Positions 17,965-26,897 of a stretch of DNA of 64,000 bases are shown here, in pieces; the first letter of the stretch is position 1, and each line of letters opens with the position of its first letter. The stretch is from Paenibacillus sp. FSL R5-0912. Lineage in GTDB: Bacteria; Bacillota; Bacilli; Paenibacillales; Paenibacillaceae. Made by a program: the position numbers and the translations under genes. Location of the stretch: the NCBI RefSeq assembly GCF_000758605.1, contig NZ_CP009282.1, positions 6,634,001-6,698,000 of the forward strand, given 5' to 3'. Below the pieces are notes generated by a model that did not search any database, was not told the origin of the DNA, and worked only from the letters and a program-made list of their open reading frames with translations.

Positions 17965-18000
17965 TCAGATTTCAGACACTCTCCTGTTAGATTTGTCTGA
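17965..18000 (+). promoter_or_regulatory. Inverted-repeat operator candidate before the ABC genes
   Basis: TCAGACA (17972-17978) and TGTCTGA (17994-18000) are perfect 7-base inverted arms 15 bases apart, 47 bases before the ATPase start. The block also reads as a direct repeat of (G)T(C/T)AGATTT. It is a likely site for the OmpR-type regulator encoded just upstream. Confidence 0.5.
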
Positions 18001-18046
18001 TACCTTGAAGATGTGAATAAGAACATACGCACAGGAGGAATCTAAC

Positions 18047-18745
18047 ATGCCTATTCTGCGAATAGAGAATCTCAAGAAATATTATGGAAAAGGAGCGCAG
18101 ACGGTCAAGGCTCTGGATAACGTATCTATGAATGTCGAGAAAGGGGAGTTCGTGGCAATCGTCGGCACGAGCGGCAGCGGAAAAAGTACACTGCTGCATA
18201 TGCTCGGGGGTCTGGACCGCGCCACCGAAGGCAAGGTGTATGTCAACGGGCATGATATTTTTCAGATGAGTGATGAGAAGTTAACCATTTTCAGGCGCCG
18301 CTCTGTCGGATTCGTCTTCCAGAGCTATAATCTGGTGCCGATCCTGAATGTGCTCGCGAATATCGTCCTGCCCATTGAGCTTGACGGAGGCCAGATCGAC
18401 CAGGAGTATCTGAACCTGATTATCACGAGTCTGGGACTGCAGGAGAAGATTCGCTATCTGCCTGCTGCACTCTCCGGCGGCCAGCAGCAGCGCGTGGCCA
18501 TCGCAAGAGCGCTTGCGACCAAACCTTCCATTATCCTTGCTGATGAACCCACCGGCAACCTGGACAGCAAGACCAGCCAGGAGGTGCTTATCCTGCTGAA
18601 ACAGCTCAGTGTCAAATTCGACCAGACTATTGTTATGATTACGCATAACGAAGCCATCGCCCAGATGGCGGACCGGATCATCCGCATTGAGGACGGCAGG
18701 ATCGCCTCAGGATTAACGCAGGCACCCGGGGAGAGCCGGTTATGA
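18047..18745 (+). CDS. ABC transporter ATPase, MacB/BceA-type
   Basis: 232 residues. Walker A GTSGSGKST at 40-48, signature LSGGQQQR near 140, Walker B 'IILADEPTGNLD'. This is the LolD/MacB/BceA class that pairs with FtsX-type permeases. ACAGGAGG precedes the ATG. The stop overlaps the permease start (ATGA). Confidence 0.93.
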   Translation: MPILRIENLKKYYGKGAQTVKALDNVSMNVEKGEFVAIVGTSGSGKSTLLHMLGGLDRATEGKVYVNGHDIFQMSDEKLTIFRRRSVGFVFQSYNLVPILNVLANIVLPIELDGGQIDQEYLNLIITSLGLQEKIRYLPAALSGGQQQRVAIARALATKPSIILADEPTGNLDSKTSQEVLILLKQLSVKFDQTIVMITHNEAIAQMADRIIRIEDGRIASGLTQAPGESRL

Positions 18746-21246
18746 TCGCTACGAACAACCGGAAGACCGTATTCAACCTGGCGATGGCCAGCCTGCGGGC
18801 CAACCGGTTGCGAAATTTGGCGGCCATCTGCGCTATTGTGCTGACTACACTGCTTATTACTTCCATTTTCACTATGGCGCTGAGTATCAACCAATCTATG
18901 CAATATGCACAGATGAAAACAGCCGGAAGTGACTTCCACGGTGGTTTCAAATACCTTACTCCGGAAGAAGCCGCTACGCTGCGCAAGCATCCTTCAATTA
19001 AATTATATGACTACTCGCTTAGTTCCGGCAGGTTGGGGAATACAGAATTTAAGCATGATCCCGTTGAGGTGCTGCAGATTGATCAGGTCTATGCGGATCA
19101 CAGCTTTATCGTGTTCACAGAGGGAGGATTGCCTACTGGAGAGAATGAGGTTGCCCTGAACACCTGGATTCTGGACAAGCTGGGGGTTCAGCCGGAGCTC
19201 GGCAAGGAAATCACGCTGCAGATAGATATTGGTGAGCGGATAATCAGCCAGAAGTTCACTCTGTCAGGCTATTATGAAGCGGACAAGGAGCTTGCGATGG
19301 CGGGACTGGCCTTTGTCTCGAAAGCTTTTACCGATAAAAACCTCTCAGACATCGATCCCGTACAATCAAGGGACAGCGGCTCCTACGTTAACACCTCAAA
19401 TCTGAGTGTCATGTTCAGCAATTCCTTTCATATTGAGAGCAAGCTCAACAAGGTCCTGGCAGACACGGGAATTACGGCTCCTATCGGAATCAATTGGGCT
19501 TATTCCAGTGTATCTTTGGCGGAAAATGCAGTGAATATCATTCCATACGCCGCAGTTATCTTCATCATTATGCTTAGCGGCTACCTGCTTATTTATAATA
19601 TTTTTTATATATCGGTGGTCCGTGATGTGAAGTTCTATGGCCTGCTGAAAATGATTGGCACCACCCCGAGACAACTGCGGAGAATCATCGCTATTCAAGC
19701 CAGGCTGCTATACCTCATTGCCCTGCCGTTCGGCCTTGGCTTCGGCTATCTAATCGGCAGATGGGTTACACCTCTGACCACTTCACTATCGGGGGAATTT
19801 AAAGGAAGTTCGCTTTCGTCCAGTCCATGGATTTTTGCAGGCGCAGCCCTCTTCTCCTTCCTGACCGTGTGGATCGCAGCGCATAAGCCTGGACGGCTGG
19901 CAGCGGACATCGCTCCCGTGGAAGCCGTTAAATTCTCAGGCGTTCAGAATGGCGGAGTGAAGACTCTAAGGTCCTCAAACCACGGCGCCAAGCTGCACCG
20001 GATGGCGTTCTCCAATCTGTTCCGGAGTAAAAAGAAGCTGAGCCTGATGTTATCTTCCCTCTTCTTAAGCATTCTGCTGTTTAACACGATATTCACCGTG
20101 ATCTCCTCCATGGATGTCAATAAGTACCTCAGCGCCTATATTCATGGAGATTATATGATTCACAACAAGGGCATTATCCAGCCGGAGGGGGAACGCTCCG
20201 TCAATGAAACAGAGCTGTCCGAGGAACTGTGCGGTCAGCTGAGTCATATAGACGGGGTGAACAGTATCGATAAAGTCTATTATAGCCTGCTCACCGTTCC
20301 TCCGGATGATATCATCAGCGCTTCACTGAAGTCGTCATCCAATCCCCAGGGCATCCCTTCCCGGGTCCACACTCAGCTCTTCGGACTGGATTCAGGCTGG
20401 TACGATCTCGCAGAACAGGATGTGCTCGAAGGGGAATTCAACCGGGAGCAATTTGATTCCGGGGACTTCATACTGGTGACCCAGACTCTTACAGAGCCAG
20501 GCGCCTATGCAAGCTACTATCATCCCGGAGATAGGATCAGCTACCCCGGATTGAAGCAGAGCTACGAAGTGATGGCCGTGCTGAAATATGACGCTTTCTT
20601 CGCGGCAACCACCCAAACGTATTTCGGCAACGGCTACAATGCCTTCCTGCCTGCAGCCAAGCTCCGCCAAGCCACTTTGGAGAGCGGGACTCCAGCAGAC
20701 ATCCTCTCGCTTACCCTGCATGCAGATCCCGCCAAGCTTGATGAAACGGGACAATTGCTCAGGGAGGCTATCCGCCCGCTGGATGCTCTGCAGCTGAAAT
20801 CCAGAGAGGATTACAGGCAGGAGTTAAGCGATAATATCCGTATCTTTGAGATTATCGGCTATGGCCTGAGTCTCGTAATCGCCCTTATAGGTCTGCTGAA
20901 TTACATTAATTCTGTCCTTACCGGGGTGATCGCCCGCAGGCATGAATTTGCCGTGCTCGAGAGCATCGGGATGACTAAGAAACAGCTCAAACGGATGCTT
21001 GTTTACGAAGGCTTGTATACTGTACTGCTCACCGCTCTGCTTACCTCTACTATAGGCGTGCTGCTGACTTACGGGATCGCCAGGAATATTGCCGCGGGCA
21101 TGGCCTATATGGAATTCCGCATGATGTGGCTGCCGTTCATTCTGGTCATCCCGGTACTGGCTGTCTTGTCTTATCTCATCACAATAAGTGCCTACAGACC
21201 GCTCGCACGCAGCCCGATCGTCGAACGGCTGCGTGAAATGGAATAA
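18742..21246 (+). CDS. FtsX-domain ABC permease with two FtsX modules
   Basis: 834 residues. One N-terminal helix (about 18-40), a large outer domain, three helices (about 265-380: first FtsX domain), another helix near 430, a second outer domain (about 455-690), then three helices (695-825: second FtsX domain). This is longer than BceB (about 650 residues) and closer to Ytr/MacB-like exporters with two extracellular domains. With the kinase it may sense and remove peptide antibiotics. It is the last gene of the operon. Confidence 0.87.
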   Translation: MIATNNRKTVFNLAMASLRANRLRNLAAICAIVLTTLLITSIFTMALSINQSMQYAQMKTAGSDFHGGFKYLTPEEAATLRKHPSIKLYDYSLSSGRLGNTEFKHDPVEVLQIDQVYADHSFIVFTEGGLPTGENEVALNTWILDKLGVQPELGKEITLQIDIGERIISQKFTLSGYYEADKELAMAGLAFVSKAFTDKNLSDIDPVQSRDSGSYVNTSNLSVMFSNSFHIESKLNKVLADTGITAPIGINWAYSSVSLAENAVNIIPYAAVIFIIMLSGYLLIYNIFYISVVRDVKFYGLLKMIGTTPRQLRRIIAIQARLLYLIALPFGLGFGYLIGRWVTPLTTSLSGEFKGSSLSSSPWIFAGAALFSFLTVWIAAHKPGRLAADIAPVEAVKFSGVQNGGVKTLRSSNHGAKLHRMAFSNLFRSKKKLSLMLSSLFLSILLFNTIFTVISSMDVNKYLSAYIHGDYMIHNKGIIQPEGERSVNETELSEELCGQLSHIDGVNSIDKVYYSLLTVPPDDIISASLKSSSNPQGIPSRVHTQLFGLDSGWYDLAEQDVLEGEFNREQFDSGDFILVTQTLTEPGAYASYYHPGDRISYPGLKQSYEVMAVLKYDAFFAATTQTYFGNGYNAFLPAAKLRQATLESGTPADILSLTLHADPAKLDETGQLLREAIRPLDALQLKSREDYRQELSDNIRIFEIIGYGLSLVIALIGLLNYINSVLTGVIARRHEFAVLESIGMTKKQLKRMLVYEGLYTVLLTALLTSTIGVLLTYGIARNIAAGMAYMEFRMMWLPFILVIPVLAVLSYLITISAYRPLARSPIVERLREME

Positions 21247-21575
21247 AGGCATGCTAAACGGGGCTGTCCCATAAGCCATGAAATGGCTGCTTGGGACGCC
21301 CCTTGTCTTTGGAGTCAGTTAAACGGTTGTGCTTGTGAGGACGCTCCGCGAACGGACCGTTGCTCCAATCGCTGTTGTGTCCAGATTTTTTGAATTCCCC
21401 TAAGCGGTGAAAATCCGGACACAAAGGCGACCGCTACCGCTTTTCCGCAATCAGTCCGTCCTCTCCGCTGGTTTCAGCGGAAAAACCATACTCGAAATCT
21501 TCATTGAAATCACAAAAAGAAATCGCCCTTTGGTAAAATGGAAGTACCAGCAACCATTTCAAAGGAGCGATTTCT
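21247..21575. other. Left end of IS1182-type element and repeat-rich sequence
   Basis: After the permease stop comes GGGGCTGTCCCATAAG...CTTGGGACGCCCC (21258-21303), a hairpin typical of IS1182-type ends which may also stop transcription. Further on, short palindromic pieces (GTCC-GATTTT...AAAATCCGGAC) lead to the transposase ribosome binding site AAAGGAG at 21561. No other gene is seen. Confidence 0.6.
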
Positions 21576-22286
21576 TTGTACATTCAATATACCATGGACC
21601 AACTTTGCCTACCAATGGATTAAGAAGAAGATATCCCGAGCCATCACCTTGTTCGTGTCGTCAATACCGCCGTCAACCGCCTAGACGACGCTATCTTTGC
21701 CGCAGCGTACTGTGCGGGAGAACATCCCCTTCATGTGGCTGGCGGGTCGGCAGCATCCAGATTTCCGAACCCTCAACCGGTTCTGTTCCCACACATGAAA
21801 GAGATTCTCGAAACCGTGTTTACTGCCGTGTTGCAGTTCTTGGCCGAGGAAAAGCACGTCTCCCTAGATCATTATTTTGTAGACGGGACGAAGATTGAAG
21901 CGAATGCCAATCGGTACACCTTTGTTTTGGGGAAAGCCGTTGTTAAGCACAAAGCCAAATTGCAAGAGAAGGTGCATACCCTTTTTGCTACCATTGAGGC
22001 TGACGAACAGCGGGAAGAGCAAATTCAACAAGGCAGTGACCTAGCTGAACTCGGCGAAGGAACCGAATGGACCGGCGAGAAGTTAGAAACTGCCATTCAA
22101 AAGCTGGAAGCTCAGCTCCAGGAGAAATCGAAAGATAAACCACTGAAGAATAACCGGGGATTCCGGCGTTTCCTGCTTCGAGGGTTGTCAAAAGTGACGC
22201 TCGAAATCGGGTGGCTTTTGCTTGCCCATAACCTGCTAAAGCAGGCCACTACGGATCAAAAACGAAAACGAGTCAGTCTCCAATAA
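21576..22286 (+). pseudogene. IS1182-family transposase remnant
   Basis: It starts at TTG 21576 after AAAGGAG (YIQYTMDQLCLPMD), then hits TAA at once where intact copies read on (EEDIPSHHLVRVVN). The segment encoding RENIPFMWLAG is in another frame, the open part from about 21798 (MKEILETVF...HYFVDGTKIEAN) is recognisable, and after 'QEKSKDKPLK' the reading jumps to the family C-terminus (NRGFRRFLLRGLSKVTL). About half of the roughly 480-residue protein, including most of the catalytic core, is deleted. It is not functional. Confidence 0.85.
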
Positions 22287-22310
22287 CCCGGAGACTGACT
22301 CGTTTTTTTT
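22269..22310 (+). terminator. Strong terminator of the IS transposase
   Basis: Perfect 13-base arms CGAGTCAGTCTCC and GGAGACTGACTCG followed by eight T residues. It overlaps the transposase stop codon. Confidence 0.9.
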
Positions 22311-22388
22311 CTTTTGCAGCTTTGAAGTGTCAAAAAACCGTCTCATACGTGAACAATATCTTCTTTTGGGATAGCCCCGTTTCAGCAG

Positions 22389-23258
22389 TTATTTGGCGAA
22401 GGCCCTCGACACCCAATCGCCCAGAATATCCTCATCGAGGAAGGGAGCCAGCGGCAGGAGTGCTGCCGCACCTTCTTTTTGGAAGATACGCTCAGCCAGT
22501 CCGTTCAGCGCCTCTTCACTGAGGAACGGAGCCAAGGGGAGCAGCGCTCCCGAGCCTTCCTGCTCAAAGACTGCCTCTGCCAGTTCATCCAGTAGCTCTT
22601 CTTCGAGGAACGGAGCCAGCGGGGGTAGCGCTCCCGGACCTTCTTTGGTAAAAGCGAGCTTGGCGCATTCCTCCAGCCCCTCCTCACTTACAAACGGGGC
22701 AAGCGCCACAAGTGCATGTTTTCCTCCTGCGGCATAAGCTTGCTTGGCAAGCTCGTCCAGCGTTTCCTCGCTCATAAACGGGGCCAGCTTCAGCAGCGGC
22801 TGAATCCCCTCCCGCTCAAACACCTCCACGGCGCATTTATCCAGCGTCTCTTCGCTTAAGAATGGCGCCAGTGCCAACAGATCGTCTACTGCCGCACCCA
22901 CCTTCACATGCTCAAACGCTTCGCCGATCTGTTCATTTTGCAGCAGCGGGGCAAGGTCCGAAAGGTCTTGTGCCGTGCCTTCCCCCCGCTGGAAATAATC
23001 CCCCGTGGTCTGATCCAGCACACTTTCGATAATCCGGGAGCTGTGCCCCTGTCCTTCACCGAGGATCTCTCCGATCCCTACGCCAAAGATTTCTGCTAGC
23101 TCCGGAAGCTTGGAGATATCCGGCATACTTGCGCCTCTCTCCCAGTTGCTGACTGCCTGATAGCTGATCCCCAGCTTATCTGCGAGCCCCATTTGCGTAA
23201 GCCCGGCAGCTCCTCTCAATCTAACGATATTCCTGCCCACCTTCAACATGTCAAACAT
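22389..23258 (-). CDS. XRE-family regulator with 28-residue helical repeats
   Basis: 289 residues. HTH_XRE at about 7-62 (GLTQMGLADKLGISYQAVSNWE). The rest, from about residue 98 to the end, is six full and one partial tandem repeat of exactly 28 residues, each with a LAPFL(S)EE core followed by a helix. This looks like an alpha-solenoid for protein or ligand binding. The target is unknown. It is followed within about 10 bases by the right end of the IS1182 remnant and sits next to an EamA transporter on the same strand. Confidence 0.8.
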   Translation of the reverse strand: MFDMLKVGRNIVRLRGAAGLTQMGLADKLGISYQAVSNWERGASMPDISKLPELAEIFGVGIGEILGEGQGHSSRIIESVLDQTTGDYFQRGEGTAQDLSDLAPLLQNEQIGEAFEHVKVGAAVDDLLALAPFLSEETLDKCAVEVFEREGIQPLLKLAPFMSEETLDELAKQAYAAGGKHALVALAPFVSEEGLEECAKLAFTKEGPGALPPLAPFLEEELLDELAEAVFEQEGSGALLPLAPFLSEEALNGLAERIFQKEGAAALLPLAPFLDEDILGDWVSRAFAK

Positions 23259-23285
23259 GCTTCCACCCCTTCGGCTAAGATGACC

Positions 23286-24257
23286 TCAGTGTACCGACCG
23301 CTGCTGTTTTTGTATATCAAGCGCTGCTTGAGTTGCCGCCCGCTGGGGCCTGCCACGGTAAATAGTTACCAGAACGACCGCTGCAATAATGATCACGGCT
23401 GCAATCAGTGTATTCAAGGTAAGCTGTTCACCGACCAGCAGCCAGCCAAGCAGTACCGCCACCACCGGATTGACGAAGGCATAGGTTGAGACGAGAGACG
23501 CGTCGGCATTCTTAAGCAGCCAGATGTAGGCCGTGTAGCCGATGATGGAGCCGAAGACGACCAGATAACCGAGTGCCAGATACGAGCGCATAGAAATGCC
23601 GGAGACATCAAGCCGGGACCAGTCCCCGGTGAAATAGGAGAAAATCATCAACAGCGCCCCTCCCGTCAGCATCTGTGCTGCCGTTGACATCAGCGGGGAA
23701 TCCGGCATTGCAGCACTGCGTGAATACATCGACCCGACTGCCCAGCTTATGGAGGCTATTAATAAGGTAATAATACCGATCAGATCGGTGGCGGTCCCCG
23801 TATCTCCCTTCCCCGGCTGGAAGACCAGCACGGCAATACCCAGCAGCCCCAGTACAATCCCGGCGATGACACCGGTATTCGGACGTTTGCCGCCGCGGCC
23901 AAACCAGCCCATCAGCATCATCCAGACGGGAACCGCTGCAACGATCAGTGAAGCGATGGATGAAGATACTCTTTGCTCGGACCAGGCCACCACACCGTTG
24001 CCTCCAAGCAGCAGCAAGGCGCCGACAATCGCCGAAGACCGCCACTCGCGCCCGGCCGGACGCTTCGCTCCGCTTAATCTGGCAATACTATAGAGCACTG
24101 CACCGGCTGCAAAAAATCTCACTCCAGCCATCAGAAAAGGCGGCATCGTCTCAATCGCAATCTTCATGCCGACATAGGTGCCTCCCCAAAACAAATAAAC
24201 GCACAATAGTGCAATACCAACCATGTACACCGGATTCACTTTCTTCTTCTGCGGCAT
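23286..24257 (-). CDS. EamA/DMT-family exporter
   Basis: 323 residues, ten membrane helices in two EamA repeats ('FWGGTYVGMKIAIETMPPFLMAGVRF' and 'LGYLVVFGSIIGYTAYIWLLKN...NPVVAVLLGWLLVGE'). Members export amino acids and related metabolites. It starts four bases after the stop of an Lrp-type gene, so an amino acid or aromatic compound is a reasonable guess for the effector and cargo. GGGGGTG precedes the ATG. Confidence 0.88.
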   Translation of the reverse strand: MPQKKKVNPVYMVGIALLCVYLFWGGTYVGMKIAIETMPPFLMAGVRFFAAGAVLYSIARLSGAKRPAGREWRSSAIVGALLLLGGNGVVAWSEQRVSSSIASLIVAAVPVWMMLMGWFGRGGKRPNTGVIAGIVLGLLGIAVLVFQPGKGDTGTATDLIGIITLLIASISWAVGSMYSRSAAMPDSPLMSTAAQMLTGGALLMIFSYFTGDWSRLDVSGISMRSYLALGYLVVFGSIIGYTAYIWLLKNADASLVSTYAFVNPVVAVLLGWLLVGEQLTLNTLIAAVIIIAAVVLVTIYRGRPQRAATQAALDIQKQQRSVH

Positions 24258-24261
24258 ACCG

Positions 24262-24714
24262 CTACACCCCCTTCAATCCGTCCTCATATATAGTAGATAA
24301 AATAAAAGTGGTCGAGGTTTCCTTAACGTCAGGAATACGGAGAATCTCGTCAAGCAGGAGCGTAAGCTCCTCCGGCGAGGTCACCCTTACCTTGAGCAGC
24401 ATGCACCACTCTCCCGCCAGCCGCTGGCATTCGATGATGCTCACACCGGGGATTTGGATGCGGATAATCTGTTCTGCCGCCTCCTTAAAGCCCTGGCTGA
24501 CCACCTTCACGGAGATCATGACCTTAATCTTCTGGTCCAGCTTGCTCCAGTCCACAATTCCCCTATATCCCTTGATCACTCCGCTTTTCTCCAGCTTGCC
24601 GACCCTTTGATGCACAGACGGCCGGGAGATATGCAGCAGCTTGCCGATCTCTTCATGAGACAGTCTCCCGTTCTCTTCCAGCAGCTTTAGAATTCTGACA
24701 TCGAGTTCATCCAC
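24262..24714 (-). CDS. Lrp/AsnC-family transcriptional regulator
   Basis: 150 residues. HTH at about 1-60 (LDVRILKLLEENGRLSHEEIGKLLHISRPSVHQRVGKLE), then the RAM ligand-binding domain. The start is GTG with AGGAGG eight bases upstream. It is translationally coupled to the EamA exporter, which it probably controls together with itself. Confidence 0.88.
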   Translation of the reverse strand: MDELDVRILKLLEENGRLSHEEIGKLLHISRPSVHQRVGKLEKSGVIKGYRGIVDWSKLDQKIKVMISVKVVSQGFKEAAEQIIRIQIPGVSIIECQRLAGEWCMLLKVRVTSPEELTLLLDEILRIPDVKETSTTFILSTIYEDGLKGV

Positions 24715-24734
24715 AAGACCGCCTCCTGGGCAAA

Positions 24735-24774
24735 ATTATAGCATGATTTATATGAATAATGACTAATCGTTAGT
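24735..24774 (-). promoter_or_regulatory. Promoter and operator of the lrp-eamA pair
   Basis: A -10 TATAAT (24735-24740, minus strand) lies upstream of the GTG start. The palindrome ACTAA-TCG-TTAGT (24762-24774) covers the expected -35, fitting autoregulation. Further TCGTTA motifs recur around 24815-24855. Confidence 0.5.
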
Positions 24775-25231
24775 GTTCATCAGTAGATTCAAACGTTTCG
24801 TAAGAAAAACAGGCAATAATATCGTTAATCGTTATAATAACGTCTCAAATCTATCAGGAGAATAACGAATCGTAGGTACGTTGGAACACGCCAAAAGCTC
24901 AAGCCATGGACCCTCAGCCGGAGAAGCCTGCTTAGGCCGCTGCTTGAGCGGGATGATGCTCGAGGATATCTGCTGCGGAGCTCCAGATTGGGGCGAAGGC
25001 GGAGAGAGCGTACAATAACCAACTGGCTGCATGAGTAAAACAAACGAGTTTGAAAAGGCTGGGTTGTATTGAATTGGGCTGAATCGAACCCAGTTTTCAA
25101 CCCCAAACTATACTTAACCGGACTGACAGGACCCTATTTTACGAAAAGGACTGCTTTGTCCGGGCAAACGGACTCAGAATCCTCTATTTACTTCCGGGCA
25201 CGCCAAAACAAGGGTCTTTGAGACATTCGGT
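24775..25231. other. Intergenic, repeat-containing, no gene supported
   Basis: It holds scattered TCGTTA motifs (24815-24855) and one copy of an interspersed repeat at 25116-25190. Open frames on the minus strand here lack ribosome binding sites and coding character. Confidence 0.5.
25116..25190 (+). repeat. Interspersed repeat, left copy
   Basis: Begins AACCGGACTGACAGGACCC and includes CGGACTCAGAATCC. An inverted, partly diverged copy lies at 26621-26693 on the other side of the IS3 element. Confidence 0.65.
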
Positions 25232-25290
25232 GCGACCCCCTTATCCCGGAGTCCTCCGTATAAAATCAGTACTTGTCGTAGACATGCTCT

Positions 25291-26223
25291 TTATTTCGCT
25301 TTTTCTCTCGGCCAGAAGAAGCTGGAGCGGTCTTCTAGAGTCAGGACCCACTCCGCAAAGGTAGCTGGCGGCATGTTACGAAGGCTCGTATGCATTCTGC
25401 GATTGTTGTAAAAGTCCATGTACCGGTCCACCGCTTCATAGGCCTCTTCGAACGTGTCGAATGCCTCTTTGCGGAACAAATCCCGATCGATATTACTGTG
25501 GAACGATTCAATAAAAGCATTTAAATCCGGCGTTCGAGGCGGAATGCGTTCATGGGTCATTTCCCAGCTTTCACACATGTCGCCAAACAGGTGGCTGACG
25601 AACTGTGGTCCGTTGTCGGTGCGAATCACCGGACGTGCGCTGTCAGGGGCGCAGTGTTGCTCCATGGCGCGTCCCAGCGTCTGGCAGGCATGCTTCGCCT
25701 CACACGACGATCCCCGGTGGTAGCCGACGATGACACGGGTAAACACATCGATAATGCTCAGGACAAAGAAGTGCCTGTCACGGCCCACCACGTAACCGTA
25801 CTTAATGTCCATCTGCCAGAGTTGGCCCGCTCCGGTAATGAACCGGTTCTCCGGCAGCTTCCGGGGATGCTTAAAGCGCTTCTGACGCTGGGGCTGCAGG
25901 ATATCCAGCGCCTGACACAGCCGGTAGCTTTTCTTGTGATTGAGCTTCAACCGGTGCTGGTTCCACAAGCACTTGGCCAGCAGTTTGTACCCGTACACGT
26001 GCTCTTCTCCAGCGATTAATTCCAGCAGCCATTCCTGGATTTCCTCGTCGCTAATCTTCTCGCCAGACTCGGTCAAGGAGTAGCCTGGCTGGGGCCTTCC
26101 ACGCCCCCCTTGAACGGCTGTTGGGGACAGTGACCTGCGTTTCTTACGGTCGTAGTACGTGGACTCCGCTAGCCCTATGAGACGCAGCACTAAGGCCGCT
26201 GTATTCCCCTGCTTAATGAACAT
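25291..26223 (-). CDS. IS3-family transposase OrfB (DDE integrase domain)
   Basis: 310 residues. An HTH_21-like segment is followed by the rve integrase core: first Asp in WQMDIKYG, second in IRTDNGPQF, and Glu in AFIESFHSNIDRD. OrfB supplies the catalytic domain, normally as an OrfAB fusion made by frameshifting. Here orfA stops five bases before this frame's ATG, so the fusion would need a shift upstream. Confidence 0.9.
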   Translation of the reverse strand: MFIKQGNTAALVLRLIGLAESTYYDRKKRRSLSPTAVQGGRGRPQPGYSLTESGEKISDEEIQEWLLELIAGEEHVYGYKLLAKCLWNQHRLKLNHKKSYRLCQALDILQPQRQKRFKHPRKLPENRFITGAGQLWQMDIKYGYVVGRDRHFFVLSIIDVFTRVIVGYHRGSSCEAKHACQTLGRAMEQHCAPDSARPVIRTDNGPQFVSHLFGDMCESWEMTHERIPPRTPDLNAFIESFHSNIDRDLFRKEAFDTFEEAYEAVDRYMDFYNNRRMHTSLRNMPPATFAEWVLTLEDRSSFFWPREKAK

Positions 26224-26228
26224 GTCGG

Positions 26229-26543
26229 CTACCTCGATTTTTTCGGATAAGCAGGGGTTGGCTTTTTTAGCAGTTCACGGAGAATCTCAATCTCTAACTC
26301 CTTTTCGCCGAGCATCTTGACGGCCTTCTCGTATTTCTGCTCCACTTCCAGCAGGCGCTTCAGTTCCTCCACCTGCTCCTGGGGATACGGATGATCTTGT
26401 TCCCCATGGGCCCCTCGGTAGTCTCTCACCCACTGATTCACCGTCGCTGGGGTCACCCCATATTTCCGGGCAACCACCGCTGCCTTTATGCCAGACAACA
26501 CCTCTTGCGCTGCCTTCTCTCTTGTTCCTGTTAGGTGTCCCAT
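26229..26543 (-). CDS. IS3-family transposase OrfA (HTH)
   Basis: 104 residues. Helix-turn-helix 'GIKAAVVARKYGVTPATVNQWVRDY' followed by a leucine-zipper-like segment (VEELKRLLEVEQKYEKAVKML). It binds the IS ends. AGGAGGAGGAG precedes the ATG. Confidence 0.88.
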   Translation of the reverse strand: MGHLTGTREKAAQEVLSGIKAAVVARKYGVTPATVNQWVRDYRGAHGEQDHPYPQEQVEELKRLLEVEQKYEKAVKMLGEKELEIEILRELLKKPTPAYPKKSR

Positions 26544-26620
26544 TGTGCTCCTCCTCCTCTTGTATTCAGTCTACATTTTTGTGGGGGAGGACTCCAACTT
26601 CTTTAGGGGGCTGTGGAGCA

Positions 26621-26693
26621 TTTAGCGGAATCTGAGTCCGCGTAGGCTAAATAACAGGGTATTTTCGCTAAATAGGGGATTGTCAGTCCGGTT
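26621..26693 (-). repeat. Interspersed repeat, right copy (inverted)
   Basis: Complement begins AACCGGACTGACAATCCCC and later contains CGGACTCAGATTCC, matching the copy at 25116-25190. Confidence 0.65.
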
Positions 26694-26897
26694 CCCGCAG
26701 GATATCGGTCTCCCCACAGTTGTGTACCCATGTCACAGATGAACTGGAGACGCAGACCTTCATTGCTCCGTCCGCAGTGACAGTGATCAGCAGTGACAGT
26801 GATCAGCAGCTACTTCTGTCCAGCGTCGGCGGCTTACGCATCCCCCGAACTACTTCTGTCCGGGCGCCAGCGGCAACTTTTTAACCGAGCACAGCAG
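26694..26897. repeat. Intergenic sequence with a 16-bp tandem duplication
   Basis: GCAGTGACAGTGATCA occurs twice in direct tandem (26774-26789, 26790-26805). CTACTTCTGTCC also occurs twice (near 26810 and 26850). No gene is seen. Confidence 0.6.

Larger units (their letters stand above)
21258..22379 (+). mobile_element. Decayed IS1182-family insertion sequence
   Basis: Ends GGGGCTGTCCCA (21258-21269) and TGGGATAGCCCC (22368-22379) are inverted with one mismatch, and the similarity runs a few bases outward (AAAC/GTTT). Inside is a transposase broken by a nonsense codon, frameshifts and internal deletions, and a strong terminator. It lies between the ABC permease and the XRE regulator. Exact ends and target duplication are not certain. 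Confidence 0.75.
25232..26614 (-). mobile_element. IS3-family insertion sequence (IS150-like)
   Basis: Contains orfA and orfB on the minus strand. Ends share an imperfect inverted repeat: CCCCCT...GGAGTCCTCC at 25236-25256 and its complement around 26586-26612. Both frames look intact, so it may still be active. Exact termini and target duplication could not be fixed by eye. Confidence 0.75.
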
